Notes: generated by a model from the letters alone, not told the origin. A stretch of 64,000 nt of DNA from Actinophytocola sp049647105 (GCF_049647105.1 NZ_JBARWZ010000155.1:20062-84061), one strand, 5' to 3'. Positions 11,499 to 20,143 are shown, numbered from the stretch's first letter. A program made the numbers and translations.

Positions 11499-12194
11499 CT
11501 ACTTCGCGCGGGCGAGCACGGCGTGCAGCACGGTCGGCGCGACCAGCGCCGAGCTGCGCTCGCCGCTGACCTCGATCGTGTGGCCTTCGCCCTTGGACGG
11601 GCCGACCTGCACGGTCTGGCCCGGGATCACGCCGACCTCCTTGAGCTCGGCCATGAGGTCCGGGTCGAGCTGCACGTGCTCGGCGATGCGGCGGACCTCG
11701 ACCTTGCCGCCGCCGCGGCGGGCGACGTCGTCCATGCGGACCAGGTCGGCCTCCACCGGCGGGGCGGGCTCGCCCTCGCCGAGCTTGTCCAGACCGGGGA
11801 TCGGGTTGCCGTAGGGCGACGTGGTCGGGTGGCCGAGCAGCTTCACCAGCTTGCGCTCGACGGCCTCGCTCATCACGTGCTCCCAGCGGCACGCCTCACT
11901 GTGGACGTGCTCCCACTCCAGACCGATGACGTCGACCAGGAGGCGCTCGGCGAGGCGGTGCTTGCGCATCACCGTGATGGCGAGGGCGCGGCCGTGATCG
12001 GTGAGCTCCAGGTGCCGGTCGCCCGCGACGACGACCAAGCCGTCCCGTTCCATGCGGCCGACGGTCTGGCTGACGGTCGGACCGCTCTGACCGAGGCGCT
12101 CGGCGAGCCTGGCGCGCAGCGGGACGACGCCCTCCTCCTCGAGCTCGTAGATCGTCTTGAGGTACATCTCGGTGGTGTCGATGAGCTCGTTCAC
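11499..12194 (-). CDS. ideR: Iron-dependent repressor IdeR (DtxR family)
   Basis: The 231-residue protein closely follows M. tuberculosis IdeR (230 residues). The winged helix is at about residues 3-72, with the SGPTVSQTVGRMERDGL recognition region. All metal ligands are conserved: Met10, Cys102, Glu105, His106 for the primary site and His79, Glu83, His98 for the ancillary site. A C-terminal SH3-like domain follows. With Fe(II) it represses siderophore and iron-uptake genes. The GTG at 12194 gives the family start MNELIDTTEMYL. No clear iron box was found in this window, so its targets lie elsewhere. galK follows 14 bp downstream. Confidence 0.95.
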   Translation of the reverse strand: MNELIDTTEMYLKTIYELEEEGVVPLRARLAERLGQSGPTVSQTVGRMERDGLVVVAGDRHLELTDHGRALAITVMRKHRLAERLLVDVIGLEWEHVHSEACRWEHVMSEAVERKLVKLLGHPTTSPYGNPIPGLDKLGEGEPAPPVEADLVRMDDVARRGGGKVEVRRIAEHVQLDPDLMAELKEVGVIPGQTVQVGPSKGEGHTIEVSGERSSALVAPTVLHAVLARAK

Positions 12195-12321
12195 GCCGTT
12201 CCCCTTCGTCGTCAACCATGTTAGTCGCTCGTCCGGGTGGAGCAGTGTGGCGGTCACGGGCAGTAAACGGGTGCCGCTGCGGGACAGGGCACGGCAGTTC
12301 GGGTGAGTGGAGAATAGCCGG

Positions 12322-13167
12322 GTGACTACTCCGTTGGTGTCGTGTGCCGACCTCGCTGTGTCGCTGTCCTCCTCGGCTCCGCCGACGCTTCTCGACGTGC
12401 GCTGGCGCCTCGGTGGCCTGCCCGGCCGGGACGACTACGACCGAGGGCACCTGCCCGGTGCTGTGTTCCTCGACCTCGACACCGACCTCGCCGCGCCGCC
12501 GGGCCCCGGCGGCAGGCACCCGTTGCCCTCGCCAGCGGAGCTGGAGCGGGTACTGCGGGCCGCCGGTGTCCGGGACGGTCACCCGGTCGTGGCCTACGAC
12601 GCGGACAACGGCTCGATCGCCGCCCGCCTGTGGTGGCTGCTGCGCTGGGCGGGCCACGATCGGGTCCGCGTACTCGACGGCGGGTTCGCCGCGTGGCAGG
12701 CGGAGGGGCGGCCGGTGACCACCGGCGTGCCCGTGCCGGACGAGGGCGACGTCACCGTCCGGCCGGGACAGTTGCCGGTCGTCGACGCCGACGGTGCGGC
12801 CGGGCTGGCACGCACGGGCCTGTTGCTGGACGCTCGCGCGCCGGAGCGCTACCGGGGCGACGTGGAGCCGATCGACCCTGAGGCGGGGCACGTGCCGGGG
12901 GCGGTCAACGCGCCGTTCTCCGCCCACACGGGACCGGACGGCCGTTGGCGCACACCGGAGGAGCTGGCCGCTCACTTCGCAGGCCTTGGCGTCCTCGGCG
13001 ACCAGCCGGTCGGCGCGTACTGCGGCTCCGGTGTCACCGCCACCTCGGTGCTGCTCGCGCTCGAGGTCGCCGGGGTGACGGACAGGGCCGCCCTGTACGC
13101 GGGGTCGTGGTCCAACTGGAGCGCGGACCCGGACCGGCCGGTGGCCACGGGCGACGCACCCGGCTGA
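12322..13167 (+). CDS. Sulfurtransferase with tandem rhodanese domains
   Basis: From the GTG at 12322 the product is 281 residues with two rhodanese domains. The N-terminal one (about 1-130) is inactive, with a WRLGGLPGRDDYDRGHLPGA-like start. The C-terminal one (about 150-275) has the active loop YCGSGVTA, in which Cys234 would carry the persulfide. CGSGVTA is typical of 3-mercaptopyruvate sulfurtransferases rather than thiosulfate:cyanide rhodaneses. A GTG at 12307 would add five residues. It diverges from ideR across 127 bp. Possible roles are sulfur transfer or cyanide detoxification. Confidence 0.9.
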   Translation: MTTPLVSCADLAVSLSSSAPPTLLDVRWRLGGLPGRDDYDRGHLPGAVFLDLDTDLAAPPGPGGRHPLPSPAELERVLRAAGVRDGHPVVAYDADNGSIAARLWWLLRWAGHDRVRVLDGGFAAWQAEGRPVTTGVPVPDEGDVTVRPGQLPVVDADGAAGLARTGLLLDARAPERYRGDVEPIDPEAGHVPGAVNAPFSAHTGPDGRWRTPEELAAHFAGLGVLGDQPVGAYCGSGVTATSVLLALEVAGVTDRAALYAGSWSNWSADPDRPVATGDAPG

Positions 13168-13172
13168 TGGAC

Positions 13173-13182
13173 CTGTATACAG
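13173..13182. promoter_or_regulatory. Perfect 10-bp palindrome CTGTATACAG upstream of acuC
   Basis: The palindrome lies 58-67 bp before the acuC start and just after the rhodanese stop. TGTATACA-type dyads are known operators for GntR/FadR-like regulators, but no such regulator is in the window. Its role here is inferred from position. Confidence 0.35.
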
Positions 13183-13227
13183 AATGCAACATGCCTCGGT
13201 GACCGGCCGGGGCCACCTCGTCTCGAT

Positions 13228-13233
13228 TAGGGT
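13228..13233 (+). promoter_or_regulatory. Candidate -10 element (TAGGGT) for leaderless acuC mRNA
   Basis: TAGGGT fits the actinobacterial TANNNT -10 pattern and ends 6 bp before the ATG at 13240. There is no Shine-Dalgarno sequence. This spacing is what a leaderless transcript starting on the A of the ATG would need. Confidence 0.4.
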
Positions 13234-13239
13234 TGCGTC

Positions 13240-14415
13240 ATGGGCTTGCCTGGATCGGTCGTGTGGGACTCCGCCTTGCTCGGTTACGACCTCGGCGGCG
13301 AGCATCCGCTGCACCCGGTCAGGCTCGACCTGACCATCCGGCTCGCGTCCGCGCTCGGGGTCCTCGACGGGGTCGAGCTGCTCGTCCCGCAGGAGGCCAC
13401 GGACGCCGAGATCGAGCGCATCCACGACGCCGGGTACGTCGCCGCCGTGCGGGAGGCGCCGATGGCCGGGTGGGACGTCGGGCACGGGCTCGGCACCCCG
13501 GACAACCCCGTGTTCGCCGACATGCACGAGGCGTCTGCCAGGGTCGTCGGCTCCTCGCTGCTCGCCGCGCGGCAGATCGCGAGCGGGGCGACGAAGCGGG
13601 CGGTCGGCATCGCGGGCGGGCTGCACCACGCGATGCGCGACCACGCGCACGGCTTCTGTGTCTACAACGACCTCGCCGTGGCCATCTCCTGGTTGCTGGA
13701 CAACGGGTACGAGCGCATCGCGTACCTCGACACCGACGTCCACCACGGCGACGGGGTGCAGGCCGCCTTCTACGACGACCCCCGCGTGCTGACGATCTCC
13801 CTGCACCAGAACCCGCTGACGCTCTTCCCCGGCACCGGCTTCGCCGACGAGACCGGCGGGCCGAACGCCCCTGGCAGCGCCGTCAACGTGCCCTTGCCGC
13901 CCAACACAGGCGACCGCGCGTGGCTGCGGGCCTTCCACGCGGTCGTCCCGTCGCTGCTCGGTGAGTTCCAGCCCCAACTGCTCGTCAGCCAGTGCGGTGT
14001 GGACACCCATCAGGAGGACCCACTCGCGTCGCTGTCACTGTCCGTCGACGGGCACCGCACGATCTACCGGACCGTGCGCGACCTCGCGGAGCGGTACGCG
14101 GGTGGCAACTGGCTCGCCGCGGGCGGGGGCGGCTACGCGCTCCTGCGTGTCGTGCCGCGGTCATGGACCCACCTGATCGCGACCGTGCTGGACCGGGACG
14201 TCTCCGTCGACACCACGCTGCCGAGCGAGTGGACCCGTTTCGTCGACAAGATCGCGCCCACCGCCGAGCTGCCGCTCACCATGAGCGACGGCAAGAGCGT
14301 CGACTTCGAGCCGTGGGACGGCGAGGACGGCGAGCGGGTCGACAGCATCATCAAGGAGGTCCGGCGCGCGGTCTTCCCGCTGCACGGCCTCGATCCCGAC
14401 GATCCGAGAGACTGA
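13240..14415 (+). CDS. acuC: AcuC-type class I protein deacetylase
   Basis: The 391-residue protein belongs to the arginase/histone-deacetylase fold. Zinc ligands are Asp166 and His168 in YLDTDVHHGDG and Asp255 in QCGVD. The active-site pair is in GLHHAMRDHAHGFCVYND and a catalytic-type Tyr is in GGGGY. AcuC in Bacillus deacetylates and so reactivates acetyl-CoA synthetase. Here it stands 3 bp before a GNAT/acyl-CoA-synthetase fusion, so acetylating and deacetylating activities are linked in one operon. The gene probably starts without a leader (TAGGGT at 13228). Acetylpolyamine hydrolases are close relatives but lack this context. Confidence 0.9.
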   Translation: MGLPGSVVWDSALLGYDLGGEHPLHPVRLDLTIRLASALGVLDGVELLVPQEATDAEIERIHDAGYVAAVREAPMAGWDVGHGLGTPDNPVFADMHEASARVVGSSLLAARQIASGATKRAVGIAGGLHHAMRDHAHGFCVYNDLAVAISWLLDNGYERIAYLDTDVHHGDGVQAAFYDDPRVLTISLHQNPLTLFPGTGFADETGGPNAPGSAVNVPLPPNTGDRAWLRAFHAVVPSLLGEFQPQLLVSQCGVDTHQEDPLASLSLSVDGHRTIYRTVRDLAERYAGGNWLAAGGGGYALLRVVPRSWTHLIATVLDRDVSVDTTLPSEWTRFVDKIAPTAELPLTMSDGKSVDFEPWDGEDGERVDSIIKEVRRAVFPLHGLDPDDPRD

Positions 14416-14418
14416 CCC

Positions 14419-17118
14419 ATGTCAGCCGGCCAGCGGGACCCGTTCGACTACCCCAGGGACTGGGAGGCCGACGTGGTGCTGTCCGACGGCGGCACCGTGC
14501 ACCTGCGGCCGATCGTGCCGAGCGATGGTGACGCGCTGCTCGCCTTCCACGGCCGCATGTCCGAACGCACCCGCTACCTGCGGTACTTCGGCGCGTACCC
14601 GCAGATCCCGCCACGCGACCTCGAGCGGTTCACCACGGTCGACCACCACGACCGGGTCGCGTTCGTCGCGCTGCTCGGCGACGACATCGTCGCCGTGGCC
14701 CGCTACGAGCGCATCGACCACGGGCCGACCGCGGAGGTCGCGTTCGTTGTCGAGGACCGGCACCAGAGCCGGGGCCTCGGACCGATCCTGCTGGAACACC
14801 TCGCCGCCGCGGCGCGGGAGAGCGGGATCCCGCGGTTCGTCGCCGAGGTGCTCGCCGAGAACTCCGCCATGCTCGGCGTGTTCCGCGCAGCGGGCTACCA
14901 GGTCACCCGCGAGATGGAAGAGGGCGTCTTCCACCTGGAGTTCGCCATCGACCCCACCGAGGAGGCGGTCGCGGTCGCCCGGTCAAGGGAGCAGGCGGCG
15001 GAGGCGCGCAGCGTGCACAACCTGCTGCACCCGACGTCGGTCGCGCTGATCGGCGCCTCCACCGACCCGGACAAGATCGGCTACGCGGTGCTCGGGAACC
15101 TCCTGCGGGCCGACTTCGCCGGGCCCGTCTTCCCCGTGAACGCCGAGCACTCGTCGGTGCGCGGGGTGCGGGCGTACGCGAGCGTCCTCGACATCCCCGA
15201 CCCCGTCGACCTCGCGGTGGTGGCGGTGCCCGCCGAGCACATGGACGAGGTGATGGACGCCTGCCTCGCCAAGGGCGTCAAAGCGCTCGTGGTGATCTCG
15301 TCGGGCTTCGGCGAGACCGGGCCCGCCGGTGAGGGTGCCGAGCGCAGGCTGGTCACCGAGGCACGGGCACACGGCATGCGGGTCGTCGGGCCCAACGCGC
15401 TCGGTGTGGTCAACACCGACCCGGCCGTGCGCCTCAACGCGACGCTCGCACCGAAGCTGCCGGGCCACGGCCGCAGCGGGTTCTTCAGCCAGTCCGGTGC
15501 GCTCGGTACCGCGATCCTCGCCGACGCCGCCGCACGTGGGCTCGGCCTGTCGACGTTCGTGTCCGCTGGCAACCGCGCCGACGTCTCTGGCAACGACCTG
15601 CTGCAGTACTGGGAGACCGACCCGGCGACCGACGTGGTGTTGTTGTACCTGGAGTCGTTCGGCAACCCGCGCAAGTTCGCGCGGCTCGCACGCAGGCTCG
15701 GCCGGGTCAAGCCGATCGTCGCGGTGAAGTCGGGCCGCAACGCCGTGGTGCCCGCGCTGGCGGCGACGTCGGTCGAGGTCGACGACGCGAGCGTGCAGGC
15801 CCTGTTCGAGCAGGCGGGCGTCATCCGCGTCGAGTCGATCGCGCAGCTCTTCGACACCGCGCTGCTGCTCGCGCACCAGCCACTGCCACGTGGCGGCCGG
15901 GTCGCGGTCGTCGGCAACTCGTCCGCGATCGGCGTGCTGGCCGCCGACGCCGCGCTGGGGCAGGGCCTCGAGCTGGCGGGCCCGCCGGTGGACGTCGGCG
16001 CGTCGGCGGGACCGGACGTGCTCGCCGACGCGGTCCGTGCGCACCTGCGCGGCGACGAGGCCGACGCACTGGTCGTGGTGTTCGTGCCGCCGCTGTCGAT
16101 TCCCGGCGCCGAGTACGCGCGGGCGCTTCGGGACGCGGCCGCCGAGGAGGGCGGCACGAAGCCGATAGTGTCGACTTTCCTTGCCACGGAAGGTATTCCG
16201 GCCGAGCTGGCGGTGCGTGGCACGGACGGTTCGCCCGCTCGCGGCTCGATCCCGTCCTATCCGAGCCCGGAACGGGCCGTGCTCGCACTGGCCCGCGCGA
16301 CCCGGTACGCGGCGTGGCAGTCCGCGCCGAAGGGCGACCTGGTGCGCCCCGCGGACCTCGACAGCGAGGGTGCCCGCGAGCTGGTGCTGTCCCGGTTGTC
16401 CGAGATGGACGGTGAACTCGATGGGCTCGTCGAGCTGACGGACGCCGAGGCCGTGCGCCTGTTTTCCTGCTACGGCATCGAGATCGTGCCGCACCGGACC
16501 GCCACGTCGGCCGACGAGGCGGTCACCGCGGCCGAGGAGCTCGGGTACCCGGTGGCGGTGAAGGCCACCGGGGAGCGGTGGTGGCGCCGTCCCGACCTGG
16601 AGGGCGTGCGGCTCGACCTGGCGACCTCGGAGGCCGTGCGAGCCGCGTTCGGAGACCTGGCCGAGCTGGCCGAGGTGGCCGACCTGTACGTGCAGCGCAT
16701 GGCACCCAAGGGGATCGGCTGCGCGATCGGGCTGCGCGACGACCCGTCGTTCGGCGCGCTCGTCTCGTTCGGACTGTCCGGTGTGGTCTCCGACCTGCTC
16801 GGCGACCGCGCCTACCGCGCGGTGCCGCTGACCGACGTGGACGCCGCCGCGCTGGTCCGTGCGCCGAAGGCCGCGCCGCTGCTCACCGGCTACCGCGGCA
16901 GCGAACCGGCCGACCTGGACGCGCTGGCGGACCTGGTGCTGCGGGTCGCCGCGCTCGCCGAGGACGTGCCACAGGTCCGGTGGCTCGCGCTGGAGCCGAT
17001 CCTGGCGGGCCCGACGGGTGCGCAGGCCGTCGGCGGGCGGGTGAGGGTCGGGCCGTCGCCGTCGCAGCAGGACAGTGGTCCGCGCAGGCTGCGATCACTG
17101 AATTTCATACGAAAGTAG
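14419..17118 (+). CDS. GNAT acetyltransferase fused to acyl-CoA synthetase (Pat-like)
   Basis: The 899-residue protein has a GNAT domain at about residues 22-180 (acetyl-CoA loop EDRHQSRGLGPILLEHL). A NDP-forming acyl-CoA synthetase then follows: CoA-binding fold (about 200-300, VALIGASTDPDKIGYAV), succinyl-CoA-ligase-like regions (about 305-490, FFSQSGALG with a serine where the catalytic synthetases carry the phospho-histidine) and ATP-grasp (about 690-890). Salmonella Pat has the reverse order; GNAT-first forms are known in actinomycetes, where they acetylate AMP-forming acyl-CoA synthetases. The synthetase part is probably regulatory and not catalytic. It directly follows acuC, suggesting a reversible lysine-acetylation pair controlling acetate or propionate activation. 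Confidence 0.88.
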   Translation: MSAGQRDPFDYPRDWEADVVLSDGGTVHLRPIVPSDGDALLAFHGRMSERTRYLRYFGAYPQIPPRDLERFTTVDHHDRVAFVALLGDDIVAVARYERIDHGPTAEVAFVVEDRHQSRGLGPILLEHLAAAARESGIPRFVAEVLAENSAMLGVFRAAGYQVTREMEEGVFHLEFAIDPTEEAVAVARSREQAAEARSVHNLLHPTSVALIGASTDPDKIGYAVLGNLLRADFAGPVFPVNAEHSSVRGVRAYASVLDIPDPVDLAVVAVPAEHMDEVMDACLAKGVKALVVISSGFGETGPAGEGAERRLVTEARAHGMRVVGPNALGVVNTDPAVRLNATLAPKLPGHGRSGFFSQSGALGTAILADAAARGLGLSTFVSAGNRADVSGNDLLQYWETDPATDVVLLYLESFGNPRKFARLARRLGRVKPIVAVKSGRNAVVPALAATSVEVDDASVQALFEQAGVIRVESIAQLFDTALLLAHQPLPRGGRVAVVGNSSAIGVLAADAALGQGLELAGPPVDVGASAGPDVLADAVRAHLRGDEADALVVVFVPPLSIPGAEYARALRDAAAEEGGTKPIVSTFLATEGIPAELAVRGTDGSPARGSIPSYPSPERAVLALARATRYAAWQSAPKGDLVRPADLDSEGARELVLSRLSEMDGELDGLVELTDAEAVRLFSCYGIEIVPHRTATSADEAVTAAEELGYPVAVKATGERWWRRPDLEGVRLDLATSEAVRAAFGDLAELAEVADLYVQRMAPKGIGCAIGLRDDPSFGALVSFGLSGVVSDLLGDRAYRAVPLTDVDAAALVRAPKAAPLLTGYRGSEPADLDALADLVLRVAALAEDVPQVRWLALEPILAGPTGAQAVGGRVRVGPSPSQQDSGPRRLRSLNFIRK

Positions 17119-17170
17119 TGTTTGTCGGCCTCTGAGCAACCGGCTGTCGCACCCGCCGCGTCCTCTGCAC

Positions 17171-17644
17171 ATGAAACGCCTAGGAACCGTTGTTGGCGCT
17201 GGCGTTCTGCTCTTGGTCATGAGCGCTTGCGCCGACACGCAAGAGAGCCAGGAGCCGGGTGCCGGCTCGAACGAGCCGCCCGCGACGTCGGAGTCGGCCA
17301 CACCCGATCGTCAGCCGGCGAGGACACCTCCCGCCGGTGGCGAAGCGGTGGCGAAACCCCAGATCGACAACTCACTGTTGCCGAAGGGTTACCCGCAGTT
17401 GGTGTGGACCGAGGACGACGGGAAGTCCATCGGCGTGGTCGCCCAGGAGGGCGGCTGCGGCAAGGCCAGCGTGGAGGTGCCGGAACAGACCGACACGCAG
17501 GTCGTGGTGCTGATGGTGGAGACACAGCCCGCACAGCCGAAGGCCTGCACGATGGACCTGCGCTACCCCAAGATCACCACGGAGCTGGACGCGCCGCTTG
17601 GCGACCGCACGGTGGTGCTGAAGTCGGAGCAGCGCAAGGCCTGA
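17171..17644 (+). CDS. Small lipoprotein, first of a related pair
   Basis: The 157-residue protein starts with a charged MKR, a hydrophobic stretch and the lipobox VMSAC, so it is probably anchored to the outer face of the membrane at Cys20. A Ser/Pro/Thr-rich linker (about 21-62) leads to a domain with two cysteines (GGCGKA and KACTMDL) that could form a disulfide. The C-terminal pattern T-x2-LDAPLGDR-x-VVL recurs in the next gene, so the two are paralogues. I recognise no named family. A strong hairpin at 17668-17706 separates them. Confidence 0.75.
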   Translation: MKRLGTVVGAGVLLLVMSACADTQESQEPGAGSNEPPATSESATPDRQPARTPPAGGEAVAKPQIDNSLLPKGYPQLVWTEDDGKSIGVVAQEGGCGKASVEVPEQTDTQVVVLMVETQPAQPKACTMDLRYPKITTELDAPLGDRTVVLKSEQRKA

Positions 17645-17667
17645 CACAACAGAAGACCTTTCTCCCT

Positions 17668-17706
17668 GGTGCCCGGCCGTGCGACGCCCCCGCGCGGCCG
17701 GGCACC
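17668..17706. terminator. 12-bp GC hairpin between the two lipoprotein genes
   Basis: GGTGCCCGGCCG at 17668-17679 pairs perfectly with CGGCCGGGCACC at 17695-17706 around a 15-nt loop. There is no T-tract, as usual in high-GC actinomycete terminators. It starts 24 bp after the stop of the first lipoprotein gene. Confidence 0.65.
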
Positions 17707-17748
17707 GTCTCGTGCAACCAGGACCAGGGCGGCTACCGTCCTTCCCCC

Positions 17749-18327
17749 ATGAGGGCTTTGCTGACCGCCGCCACCGCGGCACTCGCGCTCGGCGTACTGG
17801 CCGGGTGCGGGACCGCGTCCACCCCCGCCGCGTCCGACCAGAGCGCCACCACCACGTCGGAGCGCCCGTCGAAGACGCCACCGGAGCCGCCGACACCGTC
17901 GGACGTGGCCACGCCACAGCCGCCCGAGGCAGGCAAGCCCCAGAACCCGTCGGGCGGTGAGCCGCCCGTGACCATCGGCCCGAACGGCCCGGTCGTCCCC
18001 CCGGGTGTCACCGAGGTGCCATCGGGCCAGGTCGACGCGACCGCGCTGCCGCAGTACATCGAGTTCGGCAACAAGGTGTGGCAGTTCGACGACGGTTTCT
18101 CGCTGCAGATGTTCGCGGGCGCGAGCAGCGGTTGCTCCGGCGCGGAGGCCGTGCTCCTCGACCAGTCCGCCGATGCGGTGAAGATCGTCGTGCGCCCGCT
18201 GGACCAGCCCCAGGGCGGTCGCCCTGACGACAGCGTGTGCACCCAGGTCATGACGCCGGTGCCGGTGACGGTCGCCCTCGACCAGCCGCTGCGGGACCGG
18301 AAGGTCCTGCTGTCGGCCGGCCGCTAG
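17749..18327 (+). CDS. Small lipoprotein, second of the pair
   Basis: The 192-residue product has the signal MRALLTAATAALALG and lipobox LAGC, with Cys22 as the lipidation site. A long Pro/Ser/Thr linker (about 25-95) follows, then a domain with two cysteines (SGCSGAEA and SVCTQVM) and a C-terminal V-A-LDQPLRDRKVLLS closely like the end of the preceding protein. The shared cysteine spacing and tail argue for tandem duplication. Function unknown; surface-exposed linker lipoproteins of this kind are common in actinomycetes. Its TAG stop is formed by the first bases of the 168-bp palindromic element. Confidence 0.78.
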   Translation: MRALLTAATAALALGVLAGCGTASTPAASDQSATTTSERPSKTPPEPPTPSDVATPQPPEAGKPQNPSGGEPPVTIGPNGPVVPPGVTEVPSGQVDATALPQYIEFGNKVWQFDDGFSLQMFAGASSGCSGAEAVLLDQSADAVKIVVRPLDQPQGGRPDDSVCTQVMTPVPVTVALDQPLRDRKVLLSAGR

Positions 18328-18491
18328 TGTCCCGAACCGGAAATGCGGTGCGTGAGTCGGTGGATCCAGGTTTCTGCCGGCAAGGCGCCGATCCTCCCTC
18401 GTACCGGGTTGTACCTGGGTGGATCGGCAACGCCGCCAGCAGGAAGCTGGGCCGCCGAATCAGGTGCCAGATCTCCGGTTCGGGACACTAG
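18324..18491. repeat. 168-bp near-palindromic (MITE-like) element
   Basis: The ends are inverted: CTAGTGTCCCGAACCGGA at the left is perfectly complementary over 18 bp to the right end. Weaker complementarity continues through most of both arms, including a GCCGATCC / GGATCGGC block, to a small central GTACC/GGTAC core. It exactly fills the space between two convergent genes, and the CTAG at each tip supplies a TAG stop to each of them. Either a non-autonomous transposable element or a large bidirectional terminator would look like this. Its CCCGAACCGG tip resembles motifs in the repeats at 20225-20324 and 41780-41913. Confidence 0.7.
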
Positions 18492-20143
18492 CGGCGGAAC
18501 GCGATCTGCAGCGTGGGCTGCGAGGTGCCCGCGAAGAAGTCGTTGCCCTTGTCGTCGACCACGATGAACGCGGGGAAGTCCTCGACCTCGATCTTCCACA
18601 CGGCTTCCATGCCGAGCTCTGGGTACTCGAGGACGTCGACCTTCTTGATGCAGTCCTGCGCGAGCCGGGCCGCGGGGCCGCCGATCGAGCCGAGGTAGAA
18701 CCCGCCGTGCGACTGGCAGGCGTCGGTGACCTGACGGGACCGGTTGCCCTTGGCGAGCATGACCAGTGAGCCGCCGGCGGCCTGGAACTGCTCGACGTAG
18801 GAGTCCATGCGCCCGGCCGTGGTCGGCCCGAACGAACCGGAGGCGTAACCGTCCGGGGTCTTGGCGGGGCCCGCGTAGTAGACGGGATGGTCGCGCAGGT
18901 AGTCCGGCATCGGCTCGCCCGCGTCGAGGCGCTCCTTGATCTTCGCGTGCGCGATGTCACGGGCCACGACCAGCGGCCCGGTCAGCGACAGCCGGGTCTT
19001 GACCGGCAGCGACGACAGGGTCGCGCGGATCTCGTCCATGGGCCGGGTGAGGTCGATCTTCACGACCTCGTCGGTCAGCTCGTCGTCGGTGGTGTCCGGC
19101 AGGAACCGCGCTGGGTCGCGTTCGAGCTGCTCGATGAACACGCCGTCCGCGGTGATCTTGGCCTTGGCCTGGCGGTCGGCGGAGCAGGACACGGCGATGC
19201 CGACCGGGCAGGACGCGCCGTGGCGGGGGAGCCGGACGACGCGGACGTCGTGGCAGAAGTACTTGCCGCCGAACTGCGCGCCGATCCCGAACTGGCGGGT
19301 CATCTCCAGGACCTGCTGTTCGAGGTCGGTGTCCCGGAACGCGTGCCCGAGCGGCGAGCCCTCGGTCGGCAGGTTGTCGAGGTAGCGGGCGGAGGCGAGC
19401 TTGGCGACCTTCAGTGTGTTCTCGGCGGAGGTGCCGCCGACGACGATCGCGAGGTGGTAGGGCGGGCACGCGGCGGTGCCGAGGCCGCGGAGCTTCTCGT
19501 CGAGGAACTTCGCGAGGCGCTTCGGGTTCAGCAGCGCCTTGGTCTCCTGGTACAGGAAGGTCTTGTTGGCGCTGCCGCCGCCCTTGGCCATGAACAGGAA
19601 CTCGTACTCCGGCTTGTCGCCGTCCTTGTGGTAGAGCTCCAGCTGGGCGGGGAGGTTGGTGCCGGTGTTGCGTTCGTCCCAGAAGTTCAGCGGGGCGAGC
19701 TGGGAGTAGCGGAGGTTCAGCTCCTGGTAGGCCTCGAAGACGCCCTTGGCGAGCGCGGCCTCATCGGCGCCGCCGGTGAGCACGTTCTCGGTGCGCTTGC
19801 CGATGACGATCGCGGTGCCGGTGTCCTGGCACATGGGGAGCACGCCGCCCGCGGAGATGCACGCGTTGCGGAGGAGATCCATGGCGACGAAGCGGTCGTT
19901 ACCGCTGGCCTCGGGGTCGTCGACGATGGCGCGCAGCTGGGTGAGGTGGCCTGCGCGCAACAGGTGCTGGATGTCCCGGATCGCTTCCTTGGCGAGTGCC
20001 GTGAGCGCTTCGGGTGCGACTTCGAGGAACGTCCGCCCCGCGGCTTCGATGACCTTGACCCCGTCCGCGGTGACCAGACGGTATTCGGTCGTGTTGTCCG
20101 GTCCGAGGGGTAGAGCTTCGGCGTACTCGAAGGTCGCGGTCAC
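18488..20143 (-). CDS. Class I fumarate hydratase (iron-sulfur type)
   Basis: The 551-residue, single-chain protein has the full class I layout: an N-terminal alpha domain with LPMCQDTGTA (Cys cluster ligand), the mid region KGGGSANKTFLYQETK and HGASCPVGIAVSCSADRQ, and a C-terminal beta domain from about residue 350 with YAGPAKTPDGYASGSFGPTTAGRMD. It hydrates fumarate to malate in the TCA cycle using an oxygen-sensitive [4Fe-4S] cluster. Many actinomycetes rely on class II FumC instead or in addition; none is visible here. The C-terminus ends in the 168-bp palindromic element. The gene lies downstream of sigB on the same strand, across 343 bp of repeat-bearing DNA. Confidence 0.93.
   Translation of the reverse strand: MTATFEYAEALPLGPDNTTEYRLVTADGVKVIEAAGRTFLEVAPEALTALAKEAIRDIQHLLRAGHLTQLRAIVDDPEASGNDRFVAMDLLRNACISAGGVLPMCQDTGTAIVIGKRTENVLTGGADEAALAKGVFEAYQELNLRYSQLAPLNFWDERNTGTNLPAQLELYHKDGDKPEYEFLFMAKGGGSANKTFLYQETKALLNPKRLAKFLDEKLRGLGTAACPPYHLAIVVGGTSAENTLKVAKLASARYLDNLPTEGSPLGHAFRDTDLEQQVLEMTRQFGIGAQFGGKYFCHDVRVVRLPRHGASCPVGIAVSCSADRQAKAKITADGVFIEQLERDPARFLPDTTDDELTDEVVKIDLTRPMDEIRATLSSLPVKTRLSLTGPLVVARDIAHAKIKERLDAGEPMPDYLRDHPVYYAGPAKTPDGYASGSFGPTTAGRMDSYVEQFQAAGGSLVMLAKGNRSRQVTDACQSHGGFYLGSIGGPAARLAQDCIKKVDVLEYPELGMEAVWKIEVEDFPAFIVVDDKGNDFFAGTSQPTLQIAFRR

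Noticed and set aside
11896..14010. 704-codon minus-strand frame across ideR, rhodanese and acuC
   Set aside because: It covers three well-supported genes in other frames and has a biased Arg/Gly/Val composition with no motif.
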